From NCBI GenBank assembly GCA_963580285.1, contig OY757023.1:128868027-128932026 (forward strand): a stretch of DNA of 64,000 nucleotides, written 5' to 3'. This document shows, one piece after another, positions 1 to 10,235 of this stretch (within the stretch, counting starts at the first letter, position 1; each line of letters opens with the position of its first letter). A model generated the notes under the pieces. The model saw only the letters and a list, made by a program, of their open reading frames with translations. It was not told the origin of the DNA and did not search any database. The position numbers and the translations under genes are program-made. This DNA is from Lucinisca nassula. Taxonomy: Eukaryota; Mollusca; Bivalvia; Lucinida; Lucinidae.

Positions 1-75
1 GTTGCATGTTTCACAAAACCTGTTATTAGACCTTAGGGACAAGCAAAGATCAGCCTGTTCATCTACCCAATAGTG

Positions 76-487
76 AAAGGCCCATCGGAGCTTGGAGGAA
101 AAGATTTGGCTGCCTTGTGCTTCTGTGCAGAGCAGAATCCGACCAAACATTTGAGTACTGGTAAACTGTTTAGAAGGTCTAAACCTGCCATGTCAAAAGT
201 GAGCTCTGCTTATTAACCTTGTGGTTTCTTTGCCTGATATTCACCATATTTGCATTATTTGCTGGCTCACAGCTTGCACATTGTCAATATTGGAAAAACA
301 GGTAACCAGACCCCCCTGACCTTTCAAGGTCAGGGGGGTCTGGTTATCTGTTTTTCCAACACTGATAACCTTCAGACTAGGAACCAGCAGATAATGCAAA
401 TAAGGTGAATGTCACTTCATCACACTGTCTGGTAAAAGTCCCACAAAATATAAACAGTGTTGAAGGGGATATAAAACCTCAACATTA
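76..487 (+). mobile_element. SINE (type S2), interrupted
   Basis: This is a diverged copy of the dispersed S2 element seen nearly complete at 39511 and 40109. Shared landmarks, in order, are the 5' 'cccatcggagcttgg', 'tgcagagcagaatccgacc', 'gagtactggtaaac', 'ggtaaaagtcccacaaaat', and a 3' end resembling 'acgttaaacctcaa'. A palindromic element (238-411) sits inside it. The first 75 bases resemble the middle of another S2 copy ('caagcaaagatcagcctg') but are too short to place. Confidence 0.6.
238..411. mobile_element. Palindromic MITE nested in SINE S2
   Basis: The outer arms 'tatttgcattatttgctgg' (about 246-264) and 'ccagcagataatgcaaata' (about 384-402) are inverted repeats. The centre, 290-359, is a hairpin with 34-bp arms and one mismatch, built around 'accagacccccctgacctt'. 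The element splits an S2 SINE, so it inserted later. The family is not recognised. Confidence 0.6.
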
Positions 488-613
488 GTTTTCTTATTTC
501 TGCTCAAAGACATAAGTTGTGGATGCTTACGAGCACCCACAACCTATGTTTGAAGTAAAAATATCTCAAATTTTCGTCAGAAAAATAACCCATTTTGAAG
601 GAATGAAAGGATG
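488..613. mobile_element. MITE family D fragment
   Basis: This holds the central part of family D (complete at 37591-37869): 'cttatttctgctc', the core 'gttgtggatgcttacgagc', then the 'ttttcgtcagaaaaataac' tail. The left end is missing, apparently at the junction with the SINE. Confidence 0.5.
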
Positions 614-823
614 TACAGTAAAATTTCGCCATTAAGACCACCTAAATTTAAGAAAAAATCTGCTTTTAAAAGCTTAATGAGAAGATTTCCGTTATTCTTT
701 CTTTGTGTTTTCTACACCTGGTGTCTCCTATAGAGAGACCACATTTGGAACTATTCAAAAGTGGTCTTAAAGACCACTTTTGAACAGTCCCAAAGGTGGT
801 CTTAATATAGTAATTTTACTGTA
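614..823. mobile_element. Tigger-like MITE, family B
   Basis: The ends are TA + CAGTAAAATT and AATTTTACTG + TA, which are inverted repeats flanked by a TA dinucleotide, as for Tc1/mariner-superfamily elements. Internally 'aagaccacctttgggac' occurs as an inverted pair (about 735-805). Related copies lie at 4356, 24234 and 40401. It is non-coding. Confidence 0.65.
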
Positions 824-924
824 TTATGTCATGTGGGTGTGTTATTGTAATGACCGAATGTCAGCCACGTGATGGTTTTAGGTTTCTGACAGAACATGTA
901 TTTCGCAAAATACAATGTCTCAAA

Positions 925-1055
925 ATCTTTGATGTCATCCAATTAGAGCATTGGACTTACACCCGAGTGTCCTGGGTTCAAATCCCAATGTGTTTTTTTT
1001 TCCAGCTTTGCTTCTTTCCTTTGTTACAGCTTTCATGTGGTAAAATGTGGGCGTG
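925..1055 (+). mobile_element. tRNA-derived SINE-like copy 1
   Basis: A degenerate A-box ('attagagcattgg') and a B-box ('gggttcaaatccc') are followed by a T-run and 'ccagctttgcttctttcc'. The same tail follows a second tRNA-like head at 1122, so this is a repeated module and not a functional tRNA gene. The acceptor stem does not pair well. Confidence 0.45.
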
Positions 1056-1121
1056 TCTGGGAGTGGACTTTATTTTGTCGAAAATGGCTTATCACCTCTC
1101 TCCCTGATTGTGTCAGGAGGT

Positions 1122-1245
1122 AAACTCTTTGGCTCAGTGGTTAGAGTGTTGATTTTTACCCTTGCAGTCCAGGTTCGAATCCCACCATAGGCAAGGATTT
1201 TTTTCCAGCTATGTTTCTTTCCTTTGTTACAGCTTTCATGTCATT
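1122..1245 (+). mobile_element. tRNA-derived SINE-like copy 2
   Basis: A clear A-box 'tggctcagtggttagag' and B-box 'ggttcgaatccc' are followed by the tail 'ccagctatgtttctttcc' that copy 1 also has. The two heads are about 190 bp apart in direct orientation, like a small tandem duplication. Confidence 0.5.
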
Positions 1246-1345
1246 AGAACAGTAAAAATCCTAAAAATTTGGACACCTTGGAATTTGCTGTAATTCTCCC
1301 AGAATTTTAACAAATTTGTTTTAGGATCCAGCAAGGAGTCCAAAA
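1246..1345. repeat. Dispersed repeat; empty-site copy for the 7.8-15.5 kb nest
   Basis: The string 'taaaaatcctaaa ... tgctgtaattctc ... acaaatttgttt ... gatccagcaagg' is continuous here. At 7747-7790 and 15516-15545 the same sequence is split by a 7.7 kb Helitron-like insertion. I do not recognise the family. From 1345 to 1587 I see only a short 'cagatcagactcccc'-type fragment and no gene. Confidence 0.6.
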
Positions 1346-1587
1346 AGTGCAGACAGAATGGCAAACAGTGTAGACCCTGATCAGACTCCCCACTGATCAG
1401 ACTAGAATCCCCCCACTGAGGTGGTTATAGCAGATATCCGCATCATTTGTTTCTTGGAGTATTTAAGCGAAAAAGGCCCATTATTGCATATTAAACTACT
1501 CCTTACTGGGTTTCTTTATAGTGGAAAATTATTTCTGGTGGCAGAATATAAGGGAAAAAACATTGTTGTCATAAAGAAAAGACCTTT

Positions 1588-1783
1588 TTAATCCTTATCC
1601 TGCTGAATATTTAAATATGTCACACGCACTACTGATTATCAACCAATCAGATTACTTGATGCAAATTATTGCAATAAATTCATAAACTGAATGACAAACA
1701 ATGAACTTCCTTCTTCATCTGATCTGGTTCTACATTGTTTGAAAGATAATTGACATATCTGGGCTCAGCAGGACAAGGGTTAA
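1588..1783. mobile_element. piggyBac-type MITE, family A, copy 1
   Basis: The element is bounded by TTAA on both sides. Its ends pair as TTAATCCTTATCCTGCTG / CAGCAGGACAAGGGTTAA. The interior has 'accaatcagattacttgat' and a central 'caaacaatgaac...' hairpin half. TTAA targets and CCC-type ends are the piggyBac signature. It is non-coding. Confidence 0.7.
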
Positions 1784-1904
1784 GAGATAAAACTTTTTCC
1801 CAGGGTTGGTGCTATTTGTAAAGGAAAGAAATAGCTCCCAAAAGGAGTATATTCTCCTTTTTAAGTTGATTGTTTGACAATCGACTGACAGTTACTAAGG
1901 ACAG

Positions 1905-3245
1905 TACCGTATTCGGGTGTGTATTACCCGCATTTACGTACTACCCGCACCCCCCTTTTTTTGCCAAAATCTGGGGGAAAACTGTTATACTGATGTATTA
2001 CCCGCATGGAACATTTGCTGAAATTTTGGTGGATGCGTAAGTGAGAAAAAGTAAGAATTTGGCCAGTTTTTGTAGCACACAACGGAACGCACGATCGTCT
2101 TCAAAAGGCGGGAAAATGCACGTGCGTGCGAGTATCACCAGAAAGCATGTATTTTGCATTAAAATGTTGAAAAAACTTTACCTGTTCACCATTGTTATTT
2201 ATTTATTAACCCACATATGCCTGCGGGCCTTTTTTGGGACATCGGCAAACAGTGCAGTCCCAGATCAGACGCCTCAGAAAGACGCCGCAGACGTTTCTTT
2301 TTTGGGACATCGGCAAACAGTGCAGTCCCAGATCAGACACCTCAGAAAGATGCCGCATATGTCTGATTTGGATTTACACTGTTAATTGATTTATAGCGGT
2401 TCAATTATGACACTATTGTTAATCCCTGTCATATAATTGCCACCCTGCGGTGCGCGTCGATAAGGTTTGAAAATATGGTCAAGTTATGTCTCTAATTTGC
2501 GTTTATTCCCCAATCATAAAATTTGATCCGCAGTCAGTGTGAAAATTATTTAATTGCTCCTAAGACGAGTTGCTACGACTATTCTGCTATCTCATGAATG
2601 GTTATGTTTTGGCGCCAAATAGCAGACGCGAGAAAATTCAGTATAATGGCAAAATGGTGGCGAGAAAAGTTGAACTCTTTGTGTTAACACATCTGTATTC
2701 TGTTCAGAATCAGTTGGGTATTGACACGGAGCTTAAGGAAAGCGCTGTTTTGCTAGCGAGAATACTTTTACCGTTTCCAAACATTTTTTTTATGAGACAG
2801 ATACGCCCCATTAAGATAAAACAATAGACACGTGTGGGGTTGCTGGGGTACGATAACATCATTTACCGATCGCGTGCAGAAAAAAACTAGCGGTGATTTG
2901 TGGGCGGCAGTTTGGATGCCGGAAAACTTTGATGTTCGCATTGAACTTTCTTGTTTATTTTGTTTAAAATCAGAGTTTTAGGAATAATACTCAAGAAATC
3001 GGGCTTGCTTGTAATAGAGATTGTTATATTACTCATGTGTAAGTAAAATTGAGTGGCCAATTAAACGTTATTTATGTCGGGAATCGTAAAAGGATAGAGC
3101 ATAACATGAGATGCATCGTATTTTCAGCTGACAAAAGTAAAAATAAAATGGTCCAAAAATAATTTGGGCGGATTACCCGCACCTAGAACTTGGGCCTGTA
3201 ATTTGAGGGAAAAAAACTGTGGGTAATACACGCCCGAATACGGTA
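1905..3245. mobile_element. 1.34 kb TIR element (family E), TA-flanked
   Basis: The terminal inverted repeats are 27 bp with 25 matches. They start TACCGTATTCGGG at 1905 and end CCCGAATACGGTA at 3245, with TA on each side. Subterminal 'ttacccgca' motifs recur near both ends (about 1925, 2000, 3173). The interior has short open frames, including one of 85 codons from 2570, but no recognised transposase, so it is probably non-autonomous. A shorter relative with similar ends is at 32996. Confidence 0.7.
2210..2390. repeat. Tandem duplication inside element E
   Basis: A segment of about 70 bp containing 'tttttgggacatcggcaaac', 'agtgcagtcccagatcaga' and 'cctcagaaagacgccgca' is repeated twice in direct orientation (about 2229 and 2301). 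It resembles half of the 'caaacagtg...gatcaga' palindrome used by families A and G. Confidence 0.55.
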
Positions 3246-3353
3246 GGTTAACCTTGTTGAAGTCCATGTGACTGTCATTTCAGGCAATGGTTATTTCCAG
3301 CTGTGCTATATTTGTCATTGTGATGTCAGAGTGCTGTGTAAAAGAAATGTTGT

Positions 3354-3506
3354 GAGTGAGTGAGTGAGTTTTAGTTTTACGTCCCACCAACAGCTAAGGT
3401 CATACGGAGACGGGACTCATCCGAAAGTCTGGAGAAGCCCGGGATCGATCCTGCGATCCCTGGTTTACAAGGCGAGTAGCGTAACCACTGCACCACGGAG
3501 GCTTCT
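3354..3506 (-). mobile_element. tRNA-Thr-like SINE (type S1) with 10-bp TSD
   Basis: Read on the minus strand, it starts with a tRNA-like head: A-box around 'gtgcagtggttacgc', a Thr-like TGT anticodon loop, and the B-box region just after. A body 'gaccttagctgttggtggg' and a (cact)n tail follow. Perfect direct repeats GAAATGTTGT at 3344-3353 and 3507-3516 flank it, which is good evidence for retrotransposition. Other copies are at 17797 and 40996. Confidence 0.85.
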
Positions 3507-3539
3507 GAAATGTTGTTGTAACACATGGACTTGGTACAT

Positions 3540-3630
3540 GTACTGGAACATTGGCAAACAGTGTAGACTGAGATCAGATGCCACAGAAAGCAACATCGGA
3601 TCAGGATCTAAACTGTTTGCCTAACATACA
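3540..3630. repeat. 'caaacagtg' palindrome fragment (family G core)
   Basis: 'ggcaaacagtgtagactga' and 'gatctaaactgtttgcc' form an imperfect inverted repeat with 'gatcagatgcc' inside. The termini are not identifiable. Confidence 0.4.
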
Positions 3631-3869
3631 GGTATTTAAGTGTCTAATGAACCATTCTGAGTCCCAGTGCAGGACCATTTTCAACATTCAGAGGGTGTTG
3701 TCAGACTTACGCCACTGTCAGACCAATACAATTACCATGGAAAACAATAGCGTTTTGGGAGATATATTCTGTTCCAGAGTGATTTCCCTTGTTATTAGTT
3801 CAGAATAAGGGAGAGCAATCTCTCTTAAACAAATTTTGTGTGCTTACAGCTGTTATCTCTCCACTCCAG

Positions 3870-4092
3870 GTACAAAGCTTTTCGAGATGACCATGGGACA
3901 TATACATTGTTTTACTGGCATTTATTGGCAATAAGACTTGCTTTTGTCATCATCTTTGAACATTTTGTGTTTGGTGTATGCCGTCTCATCGACATACTTG
4001 TCCCAGATGTCCCAGAATCCCTTTCTCTGAAGATGAGACGAGAGAGATACCTTGCCAAGCAGGCCCTGGCAGATACAGAAGCCATGATGCAG
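3870..4092 (+). CDS. Anoctamin (TMEM16) exon near C-terminus
   Basis: This is one internal exon of 223 bp. The acceptor is a pyrimidine tract ending in 'ctccactccag' at 3869. The donor is CAG|gtaatg at 4092/4093. The first base completes a split codon and the exon ends in phase 0. The peptide begins YKAFRDDHG, then YWHLLAIRLAFVIIFEHFVF, a membrane segment, then RLIDILVPDVPE and RRERYLAKQALADTE. The order WH-LA-RLAF-FEH-F, then L-PD-P, then ERYLAKQALA is the conserved end of anoctamins, after the last transmembrane helix. From memory, the YLAKQALA stretch is closest to ANO7, but I would not assign a subtype. These proteins are Ca2+-activated chloride channels or lipid scramblases. Upstream exons must lie left of the window. 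Confidence 0.88.
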
Positions 4093-4204
4093 GTAATGTC
4101 TGTAATATGAGAAGATTTGGCAGTGCATAAAAAAATTCTTAAAAAGTTTATTAATCCTTGGAGGGCTAAGCTTAAACAAGCAGATGATATTTTCAAAAAC
4201 ACCA

Positions 4205-4355
4205 AATCCTCCTTATAATATTGTGTGTTTTATTAGGGTTTTGGATATAACACAATTTAAAGGTGGATCCCAAAAATGTATAGATTATATAGAAGAATGT
4301 GATGCCATAAATGTATAGATTATATAAAAGAATGTGATCCCAAGTATGTATACAT
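4205..4355. repeat. Fragment of 'ataacacagttttgga' MITE with short duplications
   Basis: 'tttggatataacacaattt' matches the element at 18405-18872. 'aatgtatagattatata' then recurs about 50 bp apart (about 4275 and 4309). Confidence 0.4.
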
Positions 4356-5082
4356 TACAGTAGAATTCCGCTTAAAGACCACCCCTATATTAGGACCACT
4401 CCGCTATTAAAACCGGTTTTTGCCAGACCCAAATTATTTCCTATATAATTAATTGCTATTTATTCCGATAAAGAGACCACCCCGCTATTCACTATTAAGA
4501 CCACTTTCAAAAGACCAAATCTGTCATTATCGTTCGCTATTGAGACCACTTTTTGGTCATGTCAAGTTAATTTGTATGTCAGGTATAAAATTTTCCTGTA
4601 TTCTTCACCATTACAACAGGTTTTGGTAATGTTCGCAGTACTTCACACATATCCCTAAAGGTGTGAATAACAGCAGTTTACCTGTACTAATTTGTGCTGA
4701 ATAAACTGTATTGTATTTGTGTGTTGTTTTGACAAAATGTGTTATGAGTATCACTATCAAGCCTAATTGAATAAATAGTTTTAATACTTTTGGTAAAGTG
4801 CAGCTCCTTTTTCTTCAGATATTAAGAAGATTATTTTGGAACAATTGAAATCATGAATGTGATTTTCATTGGTGTAATGCTGCACATAATTACAAGTAAT
4901 AAGGAAAAGAACAGAAAAGATTTACCAAATAGCAATAAAATGGACAAAATACACATAAAAAAGAATTTAACTCCATCTTACCAACCATATTTTTTCACCA
5001 ATTCCATTATTAGGACCACCCCGCTAATAAGACCGCTTTTGAGAAGTCTAGAAAATGGTCTTAATAGCGGAATTTCACTGTA
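4356..5082. mobile_element. Tigger-like element, family B, long copy (727 bp)
   Basis: The ends are TA + CAGTAGAATTCCGC and GCGGAATTTCACTG + TA. Subterminal 'attaggaccac' and 'ctattaagaccac' motifs occur at both ends. The interior is about 500 bp longer than the other family B copies and has no recognisable transposase. It looks like a partly deleted, non-autonomous member. Confidence 0.65.
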
Positions 5083-5290
5083 TATAGAAAAATGACTAGT
5101 GAAGCCTCTGATCAAACCATATGAATATGGACTGATCTATGCCTTCCCTGGTTGCAAAGTTGTTGTGGTTTTTGTATTGCTGTGACTTGAACCTTTAGTT
5201 GAATGATTTCAAATAGTTTTCTGTCTGTTTACTTATTTTCCTTGAGAAACGTTAATGTTATTCTGTTCATATTCTTTTTTTTCTGCACAG

Positions 5291-5338
5291 AAGTTACAAA
5301 CTGAGCAGCATGAAATTAGCATGTGCATTCCACTGTGA
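5291..5338 (+). CDS. Candidate terminal anoctamin exon (alternative 1)
   Basis: A strong acceptor (long T tract, then 'ctgcacag' at 5283-5290) is followed, in the phase left by the 3870-4092 exon, by 15 codons beginning KLQTEQHE and then TGA. This is inferred from splice signals only. Anoctamin tails are poorly conserved, so the peptide cannot confirm it. Competing candidates are at 18951 and 32626. Confidence 0.3.
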   Translation, partial: KLQTEQHEISMCIPL

Positions 5339-5353
5339 TATGGAATCTTGATC

Positions 5354-5602
5354 CAGGGGCCAGTTGTTCAAAGCATTGTTAGCTTAACAAGCTCGTTTAT
5401 GGTCATATTGTTAACTGTTCTAGCAAGTTTAATATTTAAAATTTATGTATTTTTGCTGAAAAAAGAAACGTGAGCAGTTTTTGCAAATGCAAAAGCTGCT
5501 TACATTTTTTCAACAAAAATATTAGCATATTTGCCATTATAAATGATCAAAGTTTTAACGAAAGGTTAACTAACAACATCATCATTGGTTTTGAACAACT
5601 GG
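5354..5602. mobile_element. MITE family H, copy 1
   Basis: The ends CAGGGGCCAGTTGTTCAAA and TTTTGAACAACTGGA are inverted repeats. The centre is a hairpin built from 'gcagcttttgcaaatgc' and its complement, flanked by 'tttttgctgaaaaa' / 'tttttcaacaaaa'. At least six further copies or fragments occur in the window. Confidence 0.65.
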
Positions 5603-5657
5603 ACTTAGTTATTTAAAATTAGTGGTGTTGTTAGTTAACTTGCCATCATAACTTTTT

Positions 5658-7271
5658 AGCTCACCAGTCACGTACTTTTGTGATCGCTTTTCGTCCGTCG
5701 TCAGTGCGTGCGTGTGTGCGTAAACTTTTTCTTCAAATGACAACTCCTCCTAATCCACTGATCGGATTTTGACCAAACTTCACAGGAATGATTCTTAGGT
5801 GGTCCCCTTTCAAAGTTGTTCAAATGGTTCCGGTCCGTTGCACATATAGGTCACAGGAGCCAAAAATAGATTTTTTCACCGAAAACTTAAAAAATCTCCG
5901 TCTCTGAAACCACAAGGCCTAGGTCTATGATATTTGGTATGAAGCTTCATCTAGTGGACCCCTACCAAGATTGTTCAAATTATAGTGCTGGGGCCAAAAA
6001 TGCCCCCGCCCCGGGCCCTTTGGTTTTACATGGGCTTATATAGGGAAAATCTTTAAAATTCTTCTTCTCTGAAACCACAAGGCCCAGGTCTTTGATTTTT
6101 GGTATGAAGCTTCATCTAAGGGACCCCTACCAAGATTGTTCAAATTGTAGTGCTGGAGCCAAAAATGCCCCCGCCCCGGGCCCTTTGGTTTTACATGGGC
6201 TTATATAGAGAAACTCTGTAAAAATCTTCTTCTCTGAAACCGCAAGGCCCAGGTCTTTGATATTTGGTATGAAGCTTCATCTAGTGGACCCCTACCAAGA
6301 TTGTTCAAATTATAATGCTGGGGCCAAAATTGCCCCCACTTGGGGCCCTTTGGTTTTACATGGGCTTATATAGGGAAAATCTTTAAAAATCTTCTTCTCT
6401 GAAACTGCAAGGTCCAGGTCTTTGCTATTTGGTATGAAGCTTCATCCAGTTGACCCCTACCAAGATTGTTCAAATCATAGTGCTGGGGCCAAAAATGCCC
6501 CCACCCCGGGGCCCTTTGGTTTTACACAGGCTTATGTAGGGAAAATCTATAAAAATCTTCTTCTCTGAAACTGCAAGGCCCAGGTCTTTGATATTTGGTT
6601 TAAAGCTTCATCTTGTGGACCTCTACCAAGATTGTTTAAATTATAGCCCTGGGCCCAAAAATGCCCCCACTCCGGGGCCCTTTGGTTTTACATAGACTTA
6701 TAAAGGGAAAATCTTGAAAAATCTTCTTCTCTGAGACCACAAAGCCTAGGTCTTTGATATTTGGTATGAAGCTTCATCTTGTGGACCTCTACCAAGATTG
6801 TTCAAATTGTAGCCCTCGGGCCACAAATGCCCGTGCCTCGGGGGCCCTTTGGTTTTACATAGACTTCTATAGGGAAAATCTTTAAAAATCTTCTGTGAAA
6901 CCACAAGGCCTAGGTCTTTGATATTTGGTGTGAAATTTCATCTAGTGGACCTCTATCAAGATTGTTCAAATTATAGCCCTGGGGCCAAAAATGCCCCCGC
7001 CCGAGACCCTTTGGTTTTACATAGACTTATTAGGGAAATCTTTAAAAATCTTCTTCTCTGAAACTGCAAGGCCCGTGACTTTGATATTTGGTATGGCGCT
7101 TCATCTAGTGGACAATTATAGCCTTTGTTGATATTTGGTATGATAATCTTTTTAGACCTCCCTCAACATTATGCACATTATAACCTAGGGGTCAATAATG
7201 GCCCTCCCCGGGGCCCACTTGTTACTCTATGGATCAGGTGAGCGATCCAGGGCCATCATGGCCCTCTTGTT
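5658..7271 (+). mobile_element. Helitron-like (HINE-type) element with 160-bp array
   Basis: The 5' end is AGCTCACC. The 3' end is 'caggtgagcgatccagggc' followed by a hairpin ('agggccatcatggccct') and CTTGTT. The GCTCACC at the left is repeated inverted as GGTGAGC near the right end, a subterminal inverted repeat. The core holds about 7 tandem units of 160-170 bp ('ggcccaggtctttgatattt ... gaagcttcatctagtggacc'). This architecture fits Helentron-associated non-autonomous elements of bivalves. There is no coding sequence. Confidence 0.65.
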
Positions 7272-7385
7272 AATGATTTAGTATAAGAAGTTCACAATTT
7301 TATATTTTTTTGGCTGAAAAAAAAAAAAGAGAGTTGCTTGTGCTAATCACATTTTTTTCAGCAAAATATCTGTATTGGATATTTT

Positions 7386-7686
7386 ACCTGCGAAAACATG
7401 CCTATACAAGTTCATTGTAAATTTTACCACCGAAAAATCGAAAAAAAATTTCAAGATGAAAAATTGTGATATTTTTCTTATTTCTGCTCAAAATATAGAT
7501 TGTGGGAACTCGTTAGAACTGAGGCGGTTCTAACCAGTAGAACCGAGGTGGTTCTAACCAGTATCCACAATCTATGTTTAAGAGCAGAAATAAGAAAAAT
7601 ATGGTTTACCCCTGTAAACCTCAGTTTTACTATTTAAAAGTGGGGTACAAGGGGGTCAAAATTATATAGCCGTGTTTTTGTGATGT
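7386..7686. mobile_element. MITE family C, copy 1
   Basis: The termini are of the type 'gcgaaaacatgcctata' / 'tatagccgtgtttttgtgatg'. Arms 'tttcttatttctgctcaaa' / 'gagcagaaataagaaaaa' surround a palindromic core near 'ttgtgggaactcgtt'. The core is partly duplicated here. Confidence 0.7.
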
Positions 7687-8324
7687 AACAAGTTCATTAA
7701 GCTAATAAGGCTCGGAACAACTGGGCCCAGATTTAGGGAGCTGCCGTAAAAATCCTAAACGTTCAAACACCTTGCTGTAATTCTCAATTTTTAGCTCGCC
7801 TGTACGAAGTACAAGGAGAGCTATTGTTGTCACCTCGGATGGCGTGCGCGTGTGCGTTTGCGTTTGCGTTCCCATCACACTGCGTTAAAGTTTTTCAAAT
7901 GCTTATATCTCAACAGTCACTCATCACAGACCATTCATATTTGGAACTTAAGTACCTGGGAGGGTCCTCTGATGTTCGAAGAGAACAGACCCCTGGGTTC
8001 ATGCCCCGGGGTGGGGCTAGGGGTCAAAATCTAGAACACCTTTGTGATTCTGTGTTAAAGTTTTTGAAATGCTTATATCTCAACAGTCACTCATCACAAA
8101 GCATTCATATTTACAACTTGGATAGCTGGGAGTGTCTTCTGAGATTCCAAGACAACACACCCCTGGGTTCATGCCTGGGATTGGGGATGGGGTGGGGCTG
8201 GGGGTCAAAATCTAGGACACCTTTGTAATTTGTTGTATACCTTTCCATTATACTAACGAGTTATAGACACTATTGGTTATACATCAGCCAATCAAGTGAC
8301 ATTGGTTCAAGTGTAAAAGGGTGA

Positions 8325-9260
8325 AGGTCATGGTGACCTACATTTCACGGTCCAGTGATTTTGCCTTATATCTTGAAGTCTATTTGTTGGAGAAATGTCA
8401 TACCTGGGATATTAGTTCCATGTGACTCCACGATTGACCTCAAAATATATCTAGGTCACTGTGACCTATATTTCATGGTTCAGCGATTTTGCCTATTATC
8501 TTGAATACTATTTGATGGAGAAATGTCATACCTGGATAATTAGTTCCATATGACCCAATAATTGACCGCAAAATATATCTAGGTCATGGTGACCTACATT
8601 TCACGGTCCAGTGATTTTGTCTATTATCTTGAATACTATTTGATGGAGAAATGTTATACCTGGGTTATTAAATGCAGGTGACCCCATTATTGACCTCAAA
8701 ATATATCTAGGTCACTGTGACCTATATTTTATGGTTCAGCGATTTTGCCTATTATCTAGAATACTATTTGATGGAGAAATGTCATACCTGGATTATAAGT
8801 TCCATATGACCCAATAATTGACTGCAAAATATATCTAGGTCATGGTGACCTACATTTCATGGTCCAGTGATTCTGTCTATTATCTTGAATACTATTTGAT
8901 GGAGAAATGTTATACCTGGGTTATTAGTTGCATGTGACCCCATTATTGACCTCAAAATATATCTAGGTCATTATGACCTATATTTCATGGTTCAGTGATT
9001 TTGCCTATTATCTTGAATACAATTTGATAGAGAAACGTCATACCTGGATTATTAGTTCCATGTGACTCTATAATTGACCGCAAAATATATCCAGGTCAGT
9101 GTGACCTATATTTCATGGTTCAGTGATTTTGCCTATTATCTTGAACACTATTTGATGGAGAAATGTCATACCAGGATTATTTATTCCATGTGACCCCATG
9201 ATTGAGCTTGAATTAATATCTAGGTCAGTGTGTCCTATATTTCATGGTTCAGTGATTTTT
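8325..9260 (+). repeat. 128-bp tandem array carrying a palindromic AGGTCA site per unit
   Basis: Units start at 8325, 8453, 8581, 8709, 8837, 8965, 9093 and about 9222, exactly 128 bp apart. Each has AGGTCA-N3-TGACCT: spacers TGG, CTG, TGG, CTG, TGG, TTA and GTG, with the last unit carrying one mismatch. The CTG/TGG alternation shows growth by 256-bp dimers. Other constant words are 'tttgatggagaaatg' and 'tatcttgaatact'. Confidence 0.85.
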
Positions 9261-9304
9261 ATGCCCCCGCATCATATGATGCCGGGGGCATATAGTTTTT
9301 GGGT

Positions 9305-9382
9305 TTTCCGTACGTGCGTACATGTGTACGTCCGTCTGTACGTGTGTGTGTACGTACGTACGTATGTACGTACGTACGTGAT
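9305..9382. repeat. (ACGT)n/(GT)n low-complexity tract
   Basis: Repeated 'tacgtacgtacgt' and 'gtgtgtgtacg' give a nearly continuous purine-pyrimidine alternation of about 75 bp. It lies just inside the left hairpin of element B, where sister elements carry 'gtccgtcgtccgtcgt'. Confidence 0.8.
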
Positions 9383-9384
9383 CC

Positions 9385-10235
9385 TGTAACCTCAGGTTAA
9401 AGTTTTTGTAACAGGTAGAGCCTGAACTTTTAGAACTCATATTTTCCTAACCATTTGATGGAACTGGTTCATCTTTGGTATGATGATAGATATAGGTCCA
9501 AAGTTTTATTAAGCAATACCCCCACCCATGCCTGTGACCTCAAGGTCAAGGTCACAGACTTAGAAATTTTCAATGTTAAAGACTCAGGTTAAGGTTTTTG
9601 TAACAGGTAGACTTGAACATTTTAGAACTCATATTTTCCAAACCATTTGATGGAATTGGTTTATATTTGGTATGATTATAGATATAGGTCCAAAGTTTTA
9701 TTCAGCGATGCCCCTTCCCATGCCCATGGCCTCAAGGTCAAGGTCATGGACTTAGAAATTTTCCATGTTAAAGACTCCAGTTAAGGTATTTGTACCCGGT
9801 AGAACCTGAACTTTTATGATGGCTTTGGTTCATATGATGATAGATATAGGTACAATGTTTTATTCAGCAATACCCCCACCCATGCCTATGACCTCAAGGT
9901 CAAGGTCACAGACTTAGACAATTTTAATGTGAAAGATTTTAAAGAGCTCAAATTTTCCAAACTATATTATGGATTTGGCTTATGTATGCTATGATGATAG
10001 ATACAGGTCCAACTGTTTTTTTGGCAATACCCCCACTCATGCCTATGGCTTCAAGGTCAAGGTCACAGACTTAGAAATTTTTAATAAGATATTTTAAGAG
10101 TTGATATTTTCCAAATCGTGCAATGGATTGAGTTGATATTTGGTATGATGTTAGATACCTGTCCACTTTATTCAGCGATACCCCCACCCATGCCAATGAG
10201 CTCAAGGTAAAGGTCACAGACTTAAAATTTTTTAA
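9385..10235 (+). repeat. About 150-190 bp array of element B
   Basis: Five units contain 'gatagatataggtccaa', 'tacccccacccatgcc' and 'gacctcaaggtcaaggtca'. Units shorten from left to right (spacing about 190, 170, 150). AGGTCA half-sites occur in everted (TGACCTCAAGGTCA) and head-to-tail arrangement in most units. Confidence 0.75.

Larger units (their letters stand above)
5603..7735. mobile_element. MITE family H, copy 2, split by two insertions
   Basis: The left part is 5603-5657 ('gttagttaac' region). A middle part is 7272-7385 (degenerate 'ctgaaaaaaa ... tttttcagcaaaa' hairpin). The right end is 7690-7735 ('gttcattaagctaat ... aacaactgggccc'). A Helitron-like element (5658-7271) and a family C MITE (7386-7686) interrupt it. 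It is an inferred composite. Confidence 0.5.

Noticed and set aside
2041..2827. Transposase in the 1.34 kb TIR element
   Set aside because: The frames are short, one runs through an internal duplication, and no DDE/D or helix-turn-helix motif is visible.
5658..7271. Calling the 160-bp units BIV160
   Set aside because: Length and taxon fit, but the identity rests on memory. An alignment to the published monomer is needed, so only resemblance is stated.
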